DNA from: an uncultured Eubacteriales bacterium
GTDB lineage: Bacteria > Bacillota > Clostridia > Christensenellales > CAG-314
Length of the DNA stretch: 54,335 nucleotides
Assembly (NCBI GenBank): GCA_948938605.1
Contig: CARAIG010000065.1
Coordinates: 1 to 54,335, forward strand
Direction: 5' to 3'
Below, one piece after another: positions 28,634 to 36,084 of the stretch. The notes under the pieces were generated by a model. It was given only the letters and a program-made list of their open reading frames with translations, was not told where the DNA came from and ran no database searches. Position 1 is the first letter of the stretch; each line of letters begins with the position of its first letter. Made by a program: the position numbers and the translations under genes.

Positions 28634-28664
28634 GTATAAACCTTTGTGTAACACAAAAGTCAAC
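28634..28664 (-). promoter_or_regulatory. MerR-type 19-bp-spacer promoter and operator for the DUF4097 gene
   Basis: Reading leftward, TTGACT (complement of 28659-28664), exactly 19 bases, then TATACT (complement of 28634-28639). The spacer holds the near-perfect dyad ACCTTTGTGT/ACACAAAAGT (28641-28661, one mismatch). Overlong spacers with a central dyad are the signature of promoters activated by MerR-family DNA distortion. Confidence 0.85.
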
Positions 28665-28681
28665 GGATTGAGATTATTTTT

Positions 28682-29467
28682 ATGGAAAAACTTTTTACAA
28701 TAAGTCAAACGGCTAAAATAGTCGATATGACTACCGAAACTTTGCGTCATTACGATCGCATAAATTTAGTAAAACCGTTTAAAACGGACGATTGGACGGG
28801 GTACCGTTACTATTCCGCGCAGGAACTTGTTCGTTTAAATACGGTTAAAGCTTTGCAATGTATGGACTTAACCCTTGCCGAAATTAAAGAGATTTTGGAA
28901 TACCGTGATTTTGACAAGATAATTACATTGTTAAAGCAAGCAGAAGCAAAAGCCGAAAGTAAGATTGCCGAATTGGAGTACTCGAAATCCAAAATTATCC
29001 GCGCAAGAAAATTTTACGAAAGCAAGTTGCAATGCGGAAATCAACCGACGGATTATTTTGTAAAAACGTTTCCGCAACGGGTTATATTGCTGTCCGACAC
29101 AATGCAGTTGCCCACTTTGAACAATCTTTGGGATTATCACAGTCATTATTACGAACAATTAGGCGAAAACGACAAAGGCGATTTTTCTTTTGAAGATTTA
29201 GCGGGTATTTATGAAAGCGGCGGTGCTTCGCGTTTGTTTGCGGTGTGTACAAGGTACAAAAAAATCGACGGATTGAAAATTTTGCCGAAAGGCGAATATC
29301 TGTGCGCCGACTGTACGGAAGAAAACCGCAATCTCGTATTGAATACGTTGCTTGACACTGCCAAGTCGCAATACGGCATTATTCCCGAGTTTTCGGTACA
29401 TCTAGTTGTGCTGTCGGGCATATTGCAATGGAATTACCAAATTCAAATTTTAGTAAACAAAAAATAA
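28682..29467 (+). CDS. MerR-family regulator with effector-binding domain
   Basis: 261 residues. The N-terminal winged helix reads LFTISQTAKIVDMTTETLRH, YDRINLVKPFKTDDWTGYRYY (residues ~4-50). A coiled-coil dimerisation helix covers ~75-118. The C-terminal ~130 residues resemble a GyrI/BmrR-type ligand domain. The start has only a weak upstream GGATTGAG. It probably senses a small lipophilic or cationic compound and activates the divergent DUF4097 lipoprotein gene. The nearby MATE exporter would be an attractive target, but it reads the other way and shares no such promoter. Confidence 0.9.
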   Translation: MEKLFTISQTAKIVDMTTETLRHYDRINLVKPFKTDDWTGYRYYSAQELVRLNTVKALQCMDLTLAEIKEILEYRDFDKIITLLKQAEAKAESKIAELEYSKSKIIRARKFYESKLQCGNQPTDYFVKTFPQRVILLSDTMQLPTLNNLWDYHSHYYEQLGENDKGDFSFEDLAGIYESGGASRLFAVCTRYKKIDGLKILPKGEYLCADCTEENRNLVLNTLLDTAKSQYGIIPEFSVHLVVLSGILQWNYQIQILVNKK

Positions 29468-29541
29468 CTGTGAACTGGAAAATAGTGCTTTGTTTTGCGG
29501 TGAATAAAAGTGTTTCAAACGTAAGTGCTGGGATATTAATT

Positions 29542-29581
29542 AAACTAAAAGGAACGTAAAATAATACGTTCCTTTTAGTTT
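29542..29581. terminator. Bidirectional terminator between merR and tRNA-Leu
   Basis: A perfect 17-bp stem: 29542-29558 pairs with 29565-29581 around AAATAA, with A and T runs on the two sides. It serves merR on the plus strand and the tRNA on the minus strand. Confidence 0.93.
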
Positions 29582-29604
29582 GCGCTTACCCTAAGCCACG
29601 AAAA

Positions 29605-29687
29605 TGGTGCGGATGACAGGACTTGAACCTGCATGGTTTCCCACATGAACCTGAATCATGCGCGTCTGCCAATTTCGCCACATCCGC
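29605..29687 (-). tRNA. tRNA-Leu(CAG)
   Basis: On the complement, acceptor GCGGATG (29681-29687) pairs with CATCCGC near the 3' end, followed by A and an encoded CCA (29605-29607). The D-arm contains GCGAAATTGGCAGACGC. The anticodon loop reads TTCAGGT with anticodon CAG. A variable arm (ATGTGGGAAACCAT) typical of class II tRNAs and the T-arm GCAGG-TTCAAGT-CCTGT complete it. Confidence 0.95.
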
Positions 29688-29954
29688 AAATTAAGTATTA
29701 AGATAAACTAATTAAATGTCGACAAGTAAATCGCGCATGGCGCGTCTGCACTAGCCGAGCGGAGCGAACGCGCTCGCAACTTGCTTGCGAGTATTTCGCT
29801 TTTGCATTTATGCAAAACATCCGCAAATTAAGTATTAAGATAAACTAATTAAATGTCGACAAGTAAATCGCGCATGGCGCGTCTGCACTAGCCGAGCGAA
29901 GCGAACGCGCTCGCAACTTGTTTGCGAGTATTTCGCTTTTGCATTTATACAAAA
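29681..29954. repeat. 137-bp tandem duplication beginning in the tRNA-Leu 5' end
   Basis: Copy A is 29681-29817 and copy B is 29818-29954. They differ at only a few positions, mostly at the outer end. Each copy starts with CATCCGC, the first seven bases of the tRNA on the complement. Each copy also holds, in tRNA order on the complement, GCGAAAT (29793-29799 in copy A) and GCAGACGCGC (29740-29749), separated by two hairpin-forming inserts. One insert is a TTTTGCAT/ATGCAAAA palindrome; the other contains CTCGCAA/TTGCGAG. The units look like tRNA-Leu 5' halves broken up by inserts. Confidence 0.8.
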
Positions 29955-30069
29955 TATTCATAAATGCTAATACATTATACTGTATTTTTTCGCTTTTCGC
30001 AAGCGTTTTGCAAATATATCTTTTAACAGCGACATAAAATGTATATACGCAGTTTAAGGGGTTATTTGT

Positions 30070-30813
30070 ATGGGGCTAATAGGCGTAATCGACAGCGGTG
30101 TGGGCGGGCTTACCGTTTTGCAAAAATTATTGCAGCAAAATTCGCACAATTTCATATACATTGCCGATCACGCTTTTTGTCCGTACGGAAATAAGCCTAA
30201 CGAGATTATTTTTGACCGCGCAAGCAAACTGACGCAATTTTTAAAAAGTCAAGGCGCACAGGCGGTAGTACTGGCTTGCAATACAATTTCCGTTTATGCC
30301 CAACGTTTACAGCAACAAAGCGGACTTTACGTGTATGATGTAATCACTCCTACGTGTAAACGCATTGCCGAAAGCGGTGCGCAAACGGTTGCGCTGTTGG
30401 CAACAAAATCCACAATTGCAAACGGTGTATATCAAAAAAATTTATCTGCCTTCGGCATACAAACCGTTGCGTTCGATTGTTCGGCTTTTGTTCCTTTTGT
30501 CGAACAACGTACAACTACGTCTTTAACTTGTCAAAAAACCATTGCCGATACTCTGCGCCGTCTGCCTCAAACGCAAGCGGACGTTGTGGTTTTGGGGTGC
30601 ACGCATTTTCCGCTTCTTAAAAAGCAAATAGCTTATTATTGCGGTGCAAGTAAAATTGTACAATGCAGCTGCGATTTGTCGCACAGTACGCTTAAAGCTC
30701 CCAATGCCGACAAAACAGTTTTATATTTGACTACGGGTAATGCTGACTTTGCCGATAATGCCGCAAGCTGGTTTAAGGACGGTCAAGTCCGTTTCCGTCA
30801 CGTCGACATATAA
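30070..30813 (+). CDS. murI: Glutamate racemase
   Basis: 247 residues. It makes D-glutamate for peptidoglycan. DSGVGGLTV (residues 8-16), the two catalytic cysteines in ACNTIS (Cys70) and GCTHFPLL (Cys176), and the YGN motif after FCP are all present. AAGGGG lies upstream of the ATG. It is convergent with the ECF gene, with only seven bases between the stops and no terminator between them. The C-terminus is slightly short for the family but no motif is missing. Confidence 0.95.
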   Translation: MGLIGVIDSGVGGLTVLQKLLQQNSHNFIYIADHAFCPYGNKPNEIIFDRASKLTQFLKSQGAQAVVLACNTISVYAQRLQQQSGLYVYDVITPTCKRIAESGAQTVALLATKSTIANGVYQKNLSAFGIQTVAFDCSAFVPFVEQRTTTSLTCQKTIADTLRRLPQTQADVVVLGCTHFPLLKKQIAYYCGASKIVQCSCDLSHSTLKAPNADKTVLYLTTGNADFADNAASWFKDGQVRFRHVDI

Positions 30814-30820
30814 ATGCAGT

Positions 30821-31414
30821 TTATGCTCTGTTTTTAATATCGGTTGCACTTCGCAGCAGCAGTTTATCAAGTATTTTTGTTTGTTGAATTATTCCAACAA
30901 CTATTCCGTTTACCACCCAATTTAACAGTATAAACGGCGCTCGTCCCGCAAGATACAGCCAAAAACTCTTTTTAATTCCGCCTTTATCCATAGTAAAAAA
31001 TTGCCACAGACCTATGGGCGACGGATCTACGCACACAATAAATTGCAGCCAAAATCCCAAAGTGTTAAGCAGAAGCGAACACGTAACAAGATAAATTGCC
31101 AAAGATATGCACAATTTCCATAGTTTGTTTATTTTCAATTTGTATATAAGTGCAGGTATAAGTCCTGTCAAAGCGCAGCTTATACCCATAAACCAGTTAT
31201 ATGCGCCCATAGGGAAAAGTATATGCCCTATTAAATCGCCTACAAATCCAACAGTTACGGCGGGGACAGCGCCAAGGTAAATGCCCGCGATGAACGCTAT
31301 TACGATAGTAAAGGAAATAGCATTGCTCGGCGTTATAGGGATTGTTAATGCGTTTGCAACAATAGATAACGCCGTCAACATTGCTGTCAACGCCAATTTG
31401 TATGTTTTATTCAT
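30821..31414 (-). CDS. ECF transporter S component, probably folate (FolT-like)
   Basis: A 197-residue, six-helix substrate-binding subunit that would pair with a shared EcfAA'T module elsewhere in the genome. The N-terminus YKLALTAMLTALSIVANAL and the central GFVGDLIGHILFPMGAYNWF motif fit the FolT group; pyridoxal- or thiamine-type S components are less good matches. AAGGAG precedes the ATG at 31414; a frame from 31444 adds ten residues and would include that site. The leader carries a candidate riboswitch whose output stem covers this ribosome binding site. Confidence 0.78.
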   Translation of the reverse strand: MNKTYKLALTAMLTALSIVANALTIPITPSNAISFTIVIAFIAGIYLGAVPAVTVGFVGDLIGHILFPMGAYNWFMGISCALTGLIPALIYKLKINKLWKLCISLAIYLVTCSLLLNTLGFWLQFIVCVDPSPIGLWQFFTMDKGGIKKSFWLYLAGRAPFILLNWVVNGIVVGIIQQTKILDKLLLRSATDIKNRA

Positions 31415-31425
31415 AAAAAAAACTC

Positions 31426-31613
31426 CTTTTGCCAAATCTTGCAAAAGCAGTCCGTATAAGTGCGAAAATTATTCGCAGTATAGACGTTTTATTGCTTATG
31501 GAACAACCCAAACGTGATTGCAACGGACTAAACAGTCGCACCGCAGAGCAAATGGGCTCTTTCGTCCATGCTTTTTCCTAAACATGACACTTTACGCGCG
31601 CTGTCAACTTTGC
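31426..31613 (-). promoter_or_regulatory. Candidate THF-like riboswitch with SD-sequestering hairpin
   Basis: On the complement, the leader contains in order CGCGTAAAGTG, a hairpin with an AGGA loop, GGACGAA, a GAGC/GCTC hairpin, GCGGTG and AGTCCGTTGC (31520-31613). These resemble the ordered conserved blocks of the THF (class I) riboswitch: CGCGUUAAG, a GGGAUG loop, ACGAA, GCGGUG, GCAUCCG. Downstream, CTTTTGC/GCAAAAG (31441-31447 with 31426-31432) hides the AAAAGGAG of the folT-like gene. A 7-base segment just before it (31449-31455) is a perfect complement of the aptamer's 3' part (31523-31529). The family assignment is tentative. Confidence 0.45.
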
Positions 31614-31728
31614 TGTAAACAGTATAAGTCAAATTAAGCATAAAGTAAAGTAAATAAATGCGGTTGTAATATAAATTATTTTCAGTGGCATAATGCATAA
31701 AACGCAACAATAAAAGCAAACTACAAGT

Positions 31729-32406
31729 ATGATTATTATTTTTATTAGGGCAATTATACTTTTTGCCGTATTACTTTTTGCAATAAGACTTATGGGTAAA
31801 CGTCAAATCGGCGAAATGGAACCGTTCGAACTTGTAATAACCTTGGTAATATCCGAACTGGCGTGTATTCCTATGGCGGACAGGTCAATTCCTATCACAT
31901 TCGGCATTGTGGCAATTTTGACAATGTTTGTTATTCACCAAATTATTTTGCTTTTATCTCACAGCGACAAACTGCAAGGCATAATAAACGGTAAACCCGT
32001 AATGGTTGTAAACAACGGCAACATAGACGTAAACGCATTAAAAAGTTTAAATATGCACGTAAACGACTTGTTGCAATCTATGCGCGCTGCGGAATATTTT
32101 TCGTTGGAAGAAATAACTTACGGAATTATGGAAACAAACGGTCAGTTGACTGTTGTTTCCAATAAAGAAATGGAAGATAAGCAGCAAACATTGCCGGTTC
32201 CCGTAATTTTAGAAGGTAAATGGAATGACGAAAATATAAACGGCAACGGGTTTAATAAACAAAATTTGCAGCAATTGCTTTTAAAGAAAAAAATCAAATT
32301 AAAAAATGTTGTATTGCTTGCAATAGACGAAAACAACCGTATGACGTTGCAACTGCGCAACAAGCCCATACAATTTGAAAATACGGAGGTTGCCCGCAAT
32401 GACTAA
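31729..32406 (+). CDS. DUF421/YetF-type membrane protein
   Basis: 225 residues. Three N-terminal helices (~1-75) are followed by the conserved RLMGKRQIGEMEPFELVITL and the cytoplasmic DUF421 domain (~80-150, GKPVMVVNNGNIDVNALKS...). The extended C-terminus is hydrophilic. The family is common in spore-formers and its biochemical role is unknown. The ribosome binding site is weak. It overlaps the DUF4363 gene by 8 bases, a pairing known from other Clostridia. Confidence 0.88.
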   Translation: MIIIFIRAIILFAVLLFAIRLMGKRQIGEMEPFELVITLVISELACIPMADRSIPITFGIVAILTMFVIHQIILLLSHSDKLQGIINGKPVMVVNNGNIDVNALKSLNMHVNDLLQSMRAAEYFSLEEITYGIMETNGQLTVVSNKEMEDKQQTLPVPVILEGKWNDENINGNGFNKQNLQQLLLKKKIKLKNVVLLAIDENNRMTLQLRNKPIQFENTEVARND

Positions 32407-32776
32407 AAATATTTGGGCAGGATTGATTGCATTGGTATTGGTAATAACTTGCGGAGTACTCGAAGTGGTGCTTTTAGGTCGCGCTTACGAAAAAATGCGC
32501 GACGAGTGTCACGATGTAATGAATTATTGCGAAAGCGAAACTTTGACTGTTGAACAGTACCGGGAGTTTCGCGACAATTGGGTTAAACTGCGCGAGACCA
32601 GCGAATTGTTGTTGCCGCATATTGACGTTTACGAAATCAACCTGCGCTTTGCCGAAGGACAGGCGTATATCGAACAGGGCGATTACGACAACTTAATGGC
32701 TCAGCTTACGGTAATAGACGAACTGTTGGATTATGTGCCGCATCTTATGAAGCCTAATATCAAACACATCGTCTAA
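32399..32776 (+). CDS. DUF4363-type small membrane-anchored protein
   Basis: 125 residues from the ATG at 32399 (GGAGGT upstream); a frame from 32375 ignores that site. One N-terminal helix (LIALVLVITCGVLEVVLL) is followed by an extracytoplasmic helical hairpin domain. The charged repeats (ESETLTVEQYREFRDNWVKL) suit a four-helix bundle. It probably acts with the DUF421 partner at the membrane. Function is unknown. Confidence 0.85.
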   Translation: MTKNIWAGLIALVLVITCGVLEVVLLGRAYEKMRDECHDVMNYCESETLTVEQYREFRDNWVKLRETSELLLPHIDVYEINLRFAEGQAYIEQGDYDNLMAQLTVIDELLDYVPHLMKPNIKHIV

Positions 32777-32784
32777 GCCCGTAT

Positions 32785-32807
32785 AAGGGCGCGTCTTGCG
32801 CCCTTTT
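32785..32807 (+). terminator. Terminator of the DUF421-DUF4363 operon
   Basis: AAGGGCGC (32785-32792) pairs with GCGCCCTT (32798-32805) around GTCTT, followed by TT. Confidence 0.85.
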
Positions 32808-32958
32808 CGGCGCTCCGACTGCGGTCACGTACACATTAGTACGCTCCCTTTGTCGTTCGCTTGAACAAGTCCGCAATCCGCCCCCCTTTCTACGGGCTTA
32901 GCAAGTGTGGTATATAAAAGGCGCGTCTACTGCGTGGTCTTGCCTTTTTGTCTCGTAG

Positions 32959-32980
32959 GGTGGGCAGACTCTTGCCCACC
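32959..32980. repeat. GGTGGGCA/TGCCCACC dyad
   Basis: A perfect 8-bp inverted repeat (32959-32966 with 32973-32980) preceded by CGTAG. Dyads of the TAGGGTGGGC type are dispersed repeats in many bacterial genomes. It lies in the 470-bp gene-free stretch 32777-33247. Confidence 0.55.
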
Positions 32981-33083
32981 GAATTATTACATTAAAATGC
33001 GTAATGCGTAATGTTTGCGACATTAATCAACCACGTGTTACAAACAATGGGATACATCTCGGAATTAGATGGTTGCGGTCGTC

Positions 33084-33190
33084 TTTGCGAGGAGCGGTAG
33101 CGACGAAGCAATCCATAATTAAACCCAACCATAATTACGCATTTCGCATTAAATATTTATTGCAAGCGTCGCGAAGCAATCCGTCACATA
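33084..33190. repeat. REP-like repeat pair (TTGCGAGGAGC...GAAGCAATCC type)
   Basis: Two related cores lie near each other: 33085-33114 (TTTGCGAGGAGCGGTAGCGA then CGAAGCAATCC) and about 33160-33183 (TTGCAAGCGTCGCGAAGCAA then TCC). This is the widespread dispersed repeat whose translation gives LRGAVATKQS. The frame 33004-33234 that spans it is therefore not a gene. Confidence 0.7.
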
Positions 33191-33200
33191 TTATTCTACA

Positions 33201-33244
33201 AAAAAAGTCTCTAAGCAAATGGAACTACGCTTAAAGACTTTTTT
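33201..33244. terminator. Terminator, mainly for the minus-strand gene 33248-35875
   Basis: AAAAAAGTCT-TAAGC (33201-33216) pairs with GCTTA-AGACTTTTTT (33229-33244) with one mismatch. The T-run on the complement follows the minus-strand stop directly. Confidence 0.88.
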
Positions 33245-33247
33245 GCG

Positions 33248-35875
33248 TTAATATCTTACTACAAGTTGGTTTTCGTAATTTTTAAGCTGTGCCGCACAAA
33301 ACGGTTGAAAACATTGCGTCCCGTTTAATGTCATAGACTTTACCGTTGCCTTAGTAAAAGTGGTGTCTATACGTTTGCCGTCAATATTCAATGCTAATTG
33401 TTCAAGAGCGTTTTCGGCGGTTATGCTAGGCGTTACAAACAGTTTTCCTGCAAATATTTTCAGCCCGTATAGGTTTTCCAATTGCGATACGTAGTACCAA
33501 CTTTTCGGAATGTCGTATTTGTTGCACAAGTCTTTCAGCCGCGCTTTACTGGGGTTTATCATAGGCAGTGCGCCTATTGCCTGCGCATAGGCATAAAGTT
33601 TGCTGTCGGCAGAAATTATCTTTTTCAATTTATTGTATTCTACAAGGTAACGAACCTTGTCTTCCGTCCCCAGCTGTGCAAGTTTTTTGACGGCAAGTGC
33701 TTTTATGCACAATTCTTTGCCTGTAAATTCTTCACCGAATATCACTCCGTTAACGGCATTTGTAAAGCTTTTAGGCAGGTCGTCTCCCACCAAATTGCGG
33801 TAGTAAGCATATGTCAAAGGAAACGTCGTTTTGTCATCAAATGCTTTCCTACGCCCTGAAACGTCGTAGTAGTGTCCTATCTGTTGAGTTTTGAACCTTT
33901 CAACAAGATACTTTTTGACAAATTTGGGGTTAGTATAGCATATTGCGGCAACGGTTAAAGCGTCCGGCTTTTTTATATAATTGGCAAGGCAAAATACGTT
34001 TTTGTCGTTAATATAGTTGAGATATGTCGATACCAAACTTTCCCTGACTATCGGTGCGGACATCGGGGTTTTGTCGGTTGACCTGATTGTCAGTTTGACC
34101 GATGTTGCAGTAGCAAAACATATTGCAAGGCAAGTTCCTGCATTTAGATTGTCGGACAATTTATATCTCAATTTATCTTCGCTGCATTCCAATGCGTTGG
34201 TAGTGTAACTTTCAACTACGTTTGCGCATACAATTTCGTAGGCGCGTTCGCCGTCCTTTACGCTAAACGTATTGTTGCAAAATTCAACTTGCGACTTGCG
34301 CTCGAACGGAAAAAGAAACAGTGTTTTGCAAGGAGTCTTATGCGTTACTTCGTAGACTTTGCCGTCATTGTGCGCAATTACGCAGCTAGATGTCTTTTTG
34401 TCGTAACGTAATGTATCTACGTCAATATGGAAGTTTCCGTCGTTAATTTTATCTATTATACCGCCTCGTGCGGAATAAACGCTTTCGCCGTTTATGCCAA
34501 ACACAAACCCTTTTATTAATGTTGCGGAGTTTCCGCCGTTGTCGACAAAAGTTGCAGTGTCGCAATCACCTAGTTGGTAAGTATAATTCAGTTTGTCGGA
34601 CATTTCCTTGCGTAAGCGTTTAAGGTTAAAACCGCTGCTTGTTAGGTTTAGTTGTATATCGGAGTGGCGGATTTCTTTTGACGGTTCATCGTAAACATAC
34701 GGGCATTCCGTTGCGCCTAAGTAGTGCAAATTGTCAAGTTCCTGTGCAATAGCGGGAGTGTCGTGGGCAAAGATTGTTACTATGTCAAAAGCTATCTGTT
34801 CATTTGCCGTTAAAACATATTCGTAGTTTTGTGTTTTTTCACCGTAGTAGGCAACAGTTTTGTTGTCCGTCACTACGACGTTGGCAACGTAAAGCCTTTC
34901 GCTGTCCGATGCGACGCATAGTGCGTCCCCCAAATTAAAGTAGTTAGTATCTGCTTCATTCCGTTTTGTAAGTATTTCGGTGACGAATTTCCGTTTGTTT
35001 TTACTTAAATTTTTAACCGTAATTTTGCGTATTTCGCAATTACCGGTAATAAAATAGCGCATCGAAACGTTAAGAGTTTTACTTTTTGATTCAAATTCGC
35101 ATATTCTGCTTCCAAATCGCGATGTAACAAACGTATCGAACACGTTGCGGCCGTTTGCATATAGATACATTTTTGTCGATAGTTTTGTAATAATTCCGTC
35201 AAATCTTGTGGCGGAATTGCCCATACAGTCAACTACCGAAATCAAAGCATTGTCGTCGCAACCGTAGGGCGCTTGACAATAATGCTTGTTTTCAGTCAGT
35301 CCTTGGCGGATAAGGGCGGGTTTTAACAGTTTTGCAAGCGCTCCTGTTGCTAACGCCGATGAGCCGTTGTGCGCGGCTATTACGGCTTGGCAGTAAAATT
35401 TAATTTTGTACAAATTAACGATTTGCGGCAAGTAGCGTGCTTCTTTGTCGCTTAACTGCATTATATTGCACGCTTCTTCCGTCATACTCTCAATTGTTTT
35501 TTCGTCAACGGCAAATTGGCTGCACTTGGCTATAAGTTCGGCAATTGCTTCCGGTCGCGTTTTTACGTTGTTTGCAGGAAATGTAAGATATTTTTTATTC
35601 AATAAATTTTTAATCCGCACATAGTCCGTCCAATAATTGTCAAAATAGTTTTTTGCAATGTTGACGGTCTTGTTTTTAGCAGACAGCAGTGCAACTTCGT
35701 TTAAGTAAAACTCTGTGCTTACAGTATCAACTTGCTTTTGTTCGGGGAAATACTTTTCGGACAATTTGTATAACTGTTGGGTATATTGCTTGCCTGTGGT
35801 GCTAAGCGTTAACAAATTGTCTTCGTTTTTTTTGCCGAAAGTCCAAATGAAATTTTTATACAAAAAGTTTGACAT
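33248..35875 (-). CDS. Divergent GH94/glycosyltransferase-36-like protein
   Basis: An 875-residue cytoplasmic protein with no signal peptide; GAGG lies upstream. The middle (about 215-400) has a beta-sandwich pattern like the GH94 N-domain, including ISVVDCMGNSATRFDGI and NVSMRYFITGNCEIRKITVK then NLSKNKRKFV, the usual 'verbal' form of that domain. The last ~45 residues resemble the GH94 C-terminal beta cap. Helical segments between ~640 and 800 could be a reduced (alpha/alpha)6 barrel. The catalytic DWNDG motif is absent, so it is either non-catalytic or a different enzyme. The relation is my reading of patterns and may be wrong. It is a single-gene unit between terminators. Confidence 0.55.
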   Translation of the reverse strand: MSNFLYKNFIWTFGKKNEDNLLTLSTTGKQYTQQLYKLSEKYFPEQKQVDTVSTEFYLNEVALLSAKNKTVNIAKNYFDNYWTDYVRIKNLLNKKYLTFPANNVKTRPEAIAELIAKCSQFAVDEKTIESMTEEACNIMQLSDKEARYLPQIVNLYKIKFYCQAVIAAHNGSSALATGALAKLLKPALIRQGLTENKHYCQAPYGCDDNALISVVDCMGNSATRFDGIITKLSTKMYLYANGRNVFDTFVTSRFGSRICEFESKSKTLNVSMRYFITGNCEIRKITVKNLSKNKRKFVTEILTKRNEADTNYFNLGDALCVASDSERLYVANVVVTDNKTVAYYGEKTQNYEYVLTANEQIAFDIVTIFAHDTPAIAQELDNLHYLGATECPYVYDEPSKEIRHSDIQLNLTSSGFNLKRLRKEMSDKLNYTYQLGDCDTATFVDNGGNSATLIKGFVFGINGESVYSARGGIIDKINDGNFHIDVDTLRYDKKTSSCVIAHNDGKVYEVTHKTPCKTLFLFPFERKSQVEFCNNTFSVKDGERAYEIVCANVVESYTTNALECSEDKLRYKLSDNLNAGTCLAICFATATSVKLTIRSTDKTPMSAPIVRESLVSTYLNYINDKNVFCLANYIKKPDALTVAAICYTNPKFVKKYLVERFKTQQIGHYYDVSGRRKAFDDKTTFPLTYAYYRNLVGDDLPKSFTNAVNGVIFGEEFTGKELCIKALAVKKLAQLGTEDKVRYLVEYNKLKKIISADSKLYAYAQAIGALPMINPSKARLKDLCNKYDIPKSWYYVSQLENLYGLKIFAGKLFVTPSITAENALEQLALNIDGKRIDTTFTKATVKSMTLNGTQCFQPFCAAQLKNYENQLVVRY

Positions 35876-35991
35876 AGTGTAGTGTACCTCACGTACACTT
35901 ATTATTCCCGCATATTTGACTTTCTAAACGGATTTATACGTTACTGTTTTGAAAAATTACGTAGTGTCGAGCAGGGTTAATTGCTATAATA

Positions 35992-36026
35992 AAAATGCTT
36001 CCTGTTTAATTGCTAGGAAGCATTTT
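35992..36026. terminator. Bidirectional terminator
   Basis: A perfect 12-bp stem, AAAATGCTTCCT (35992-36003) with AGGAAGCATTTT (36015-36026), with A and T runs on both sides. It ends the GDPD-membrane protein operon on the minus strand. The remaining spacer 35876-35991 shows no clear promoter. Confidence 0.88.
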
Positions 36027-36084
36027 ATAATATTGACGCTAATTAAAGTATGATATGTCACGCATAGTATCGTACAATTGTCGC

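Noticed and set aside
29991..30005. CGCTT/AAGCG hairpin upstream of murI as a terminator
   Set aside because: Only five base pairs, and no plus-strand gene ends before it.
33004..33234. 76-residue frame containing LRGAVATKQS
   Set aside because: It is the translation of a dispersed REP-like repeat and lies between terminators with no ribosome binding site.
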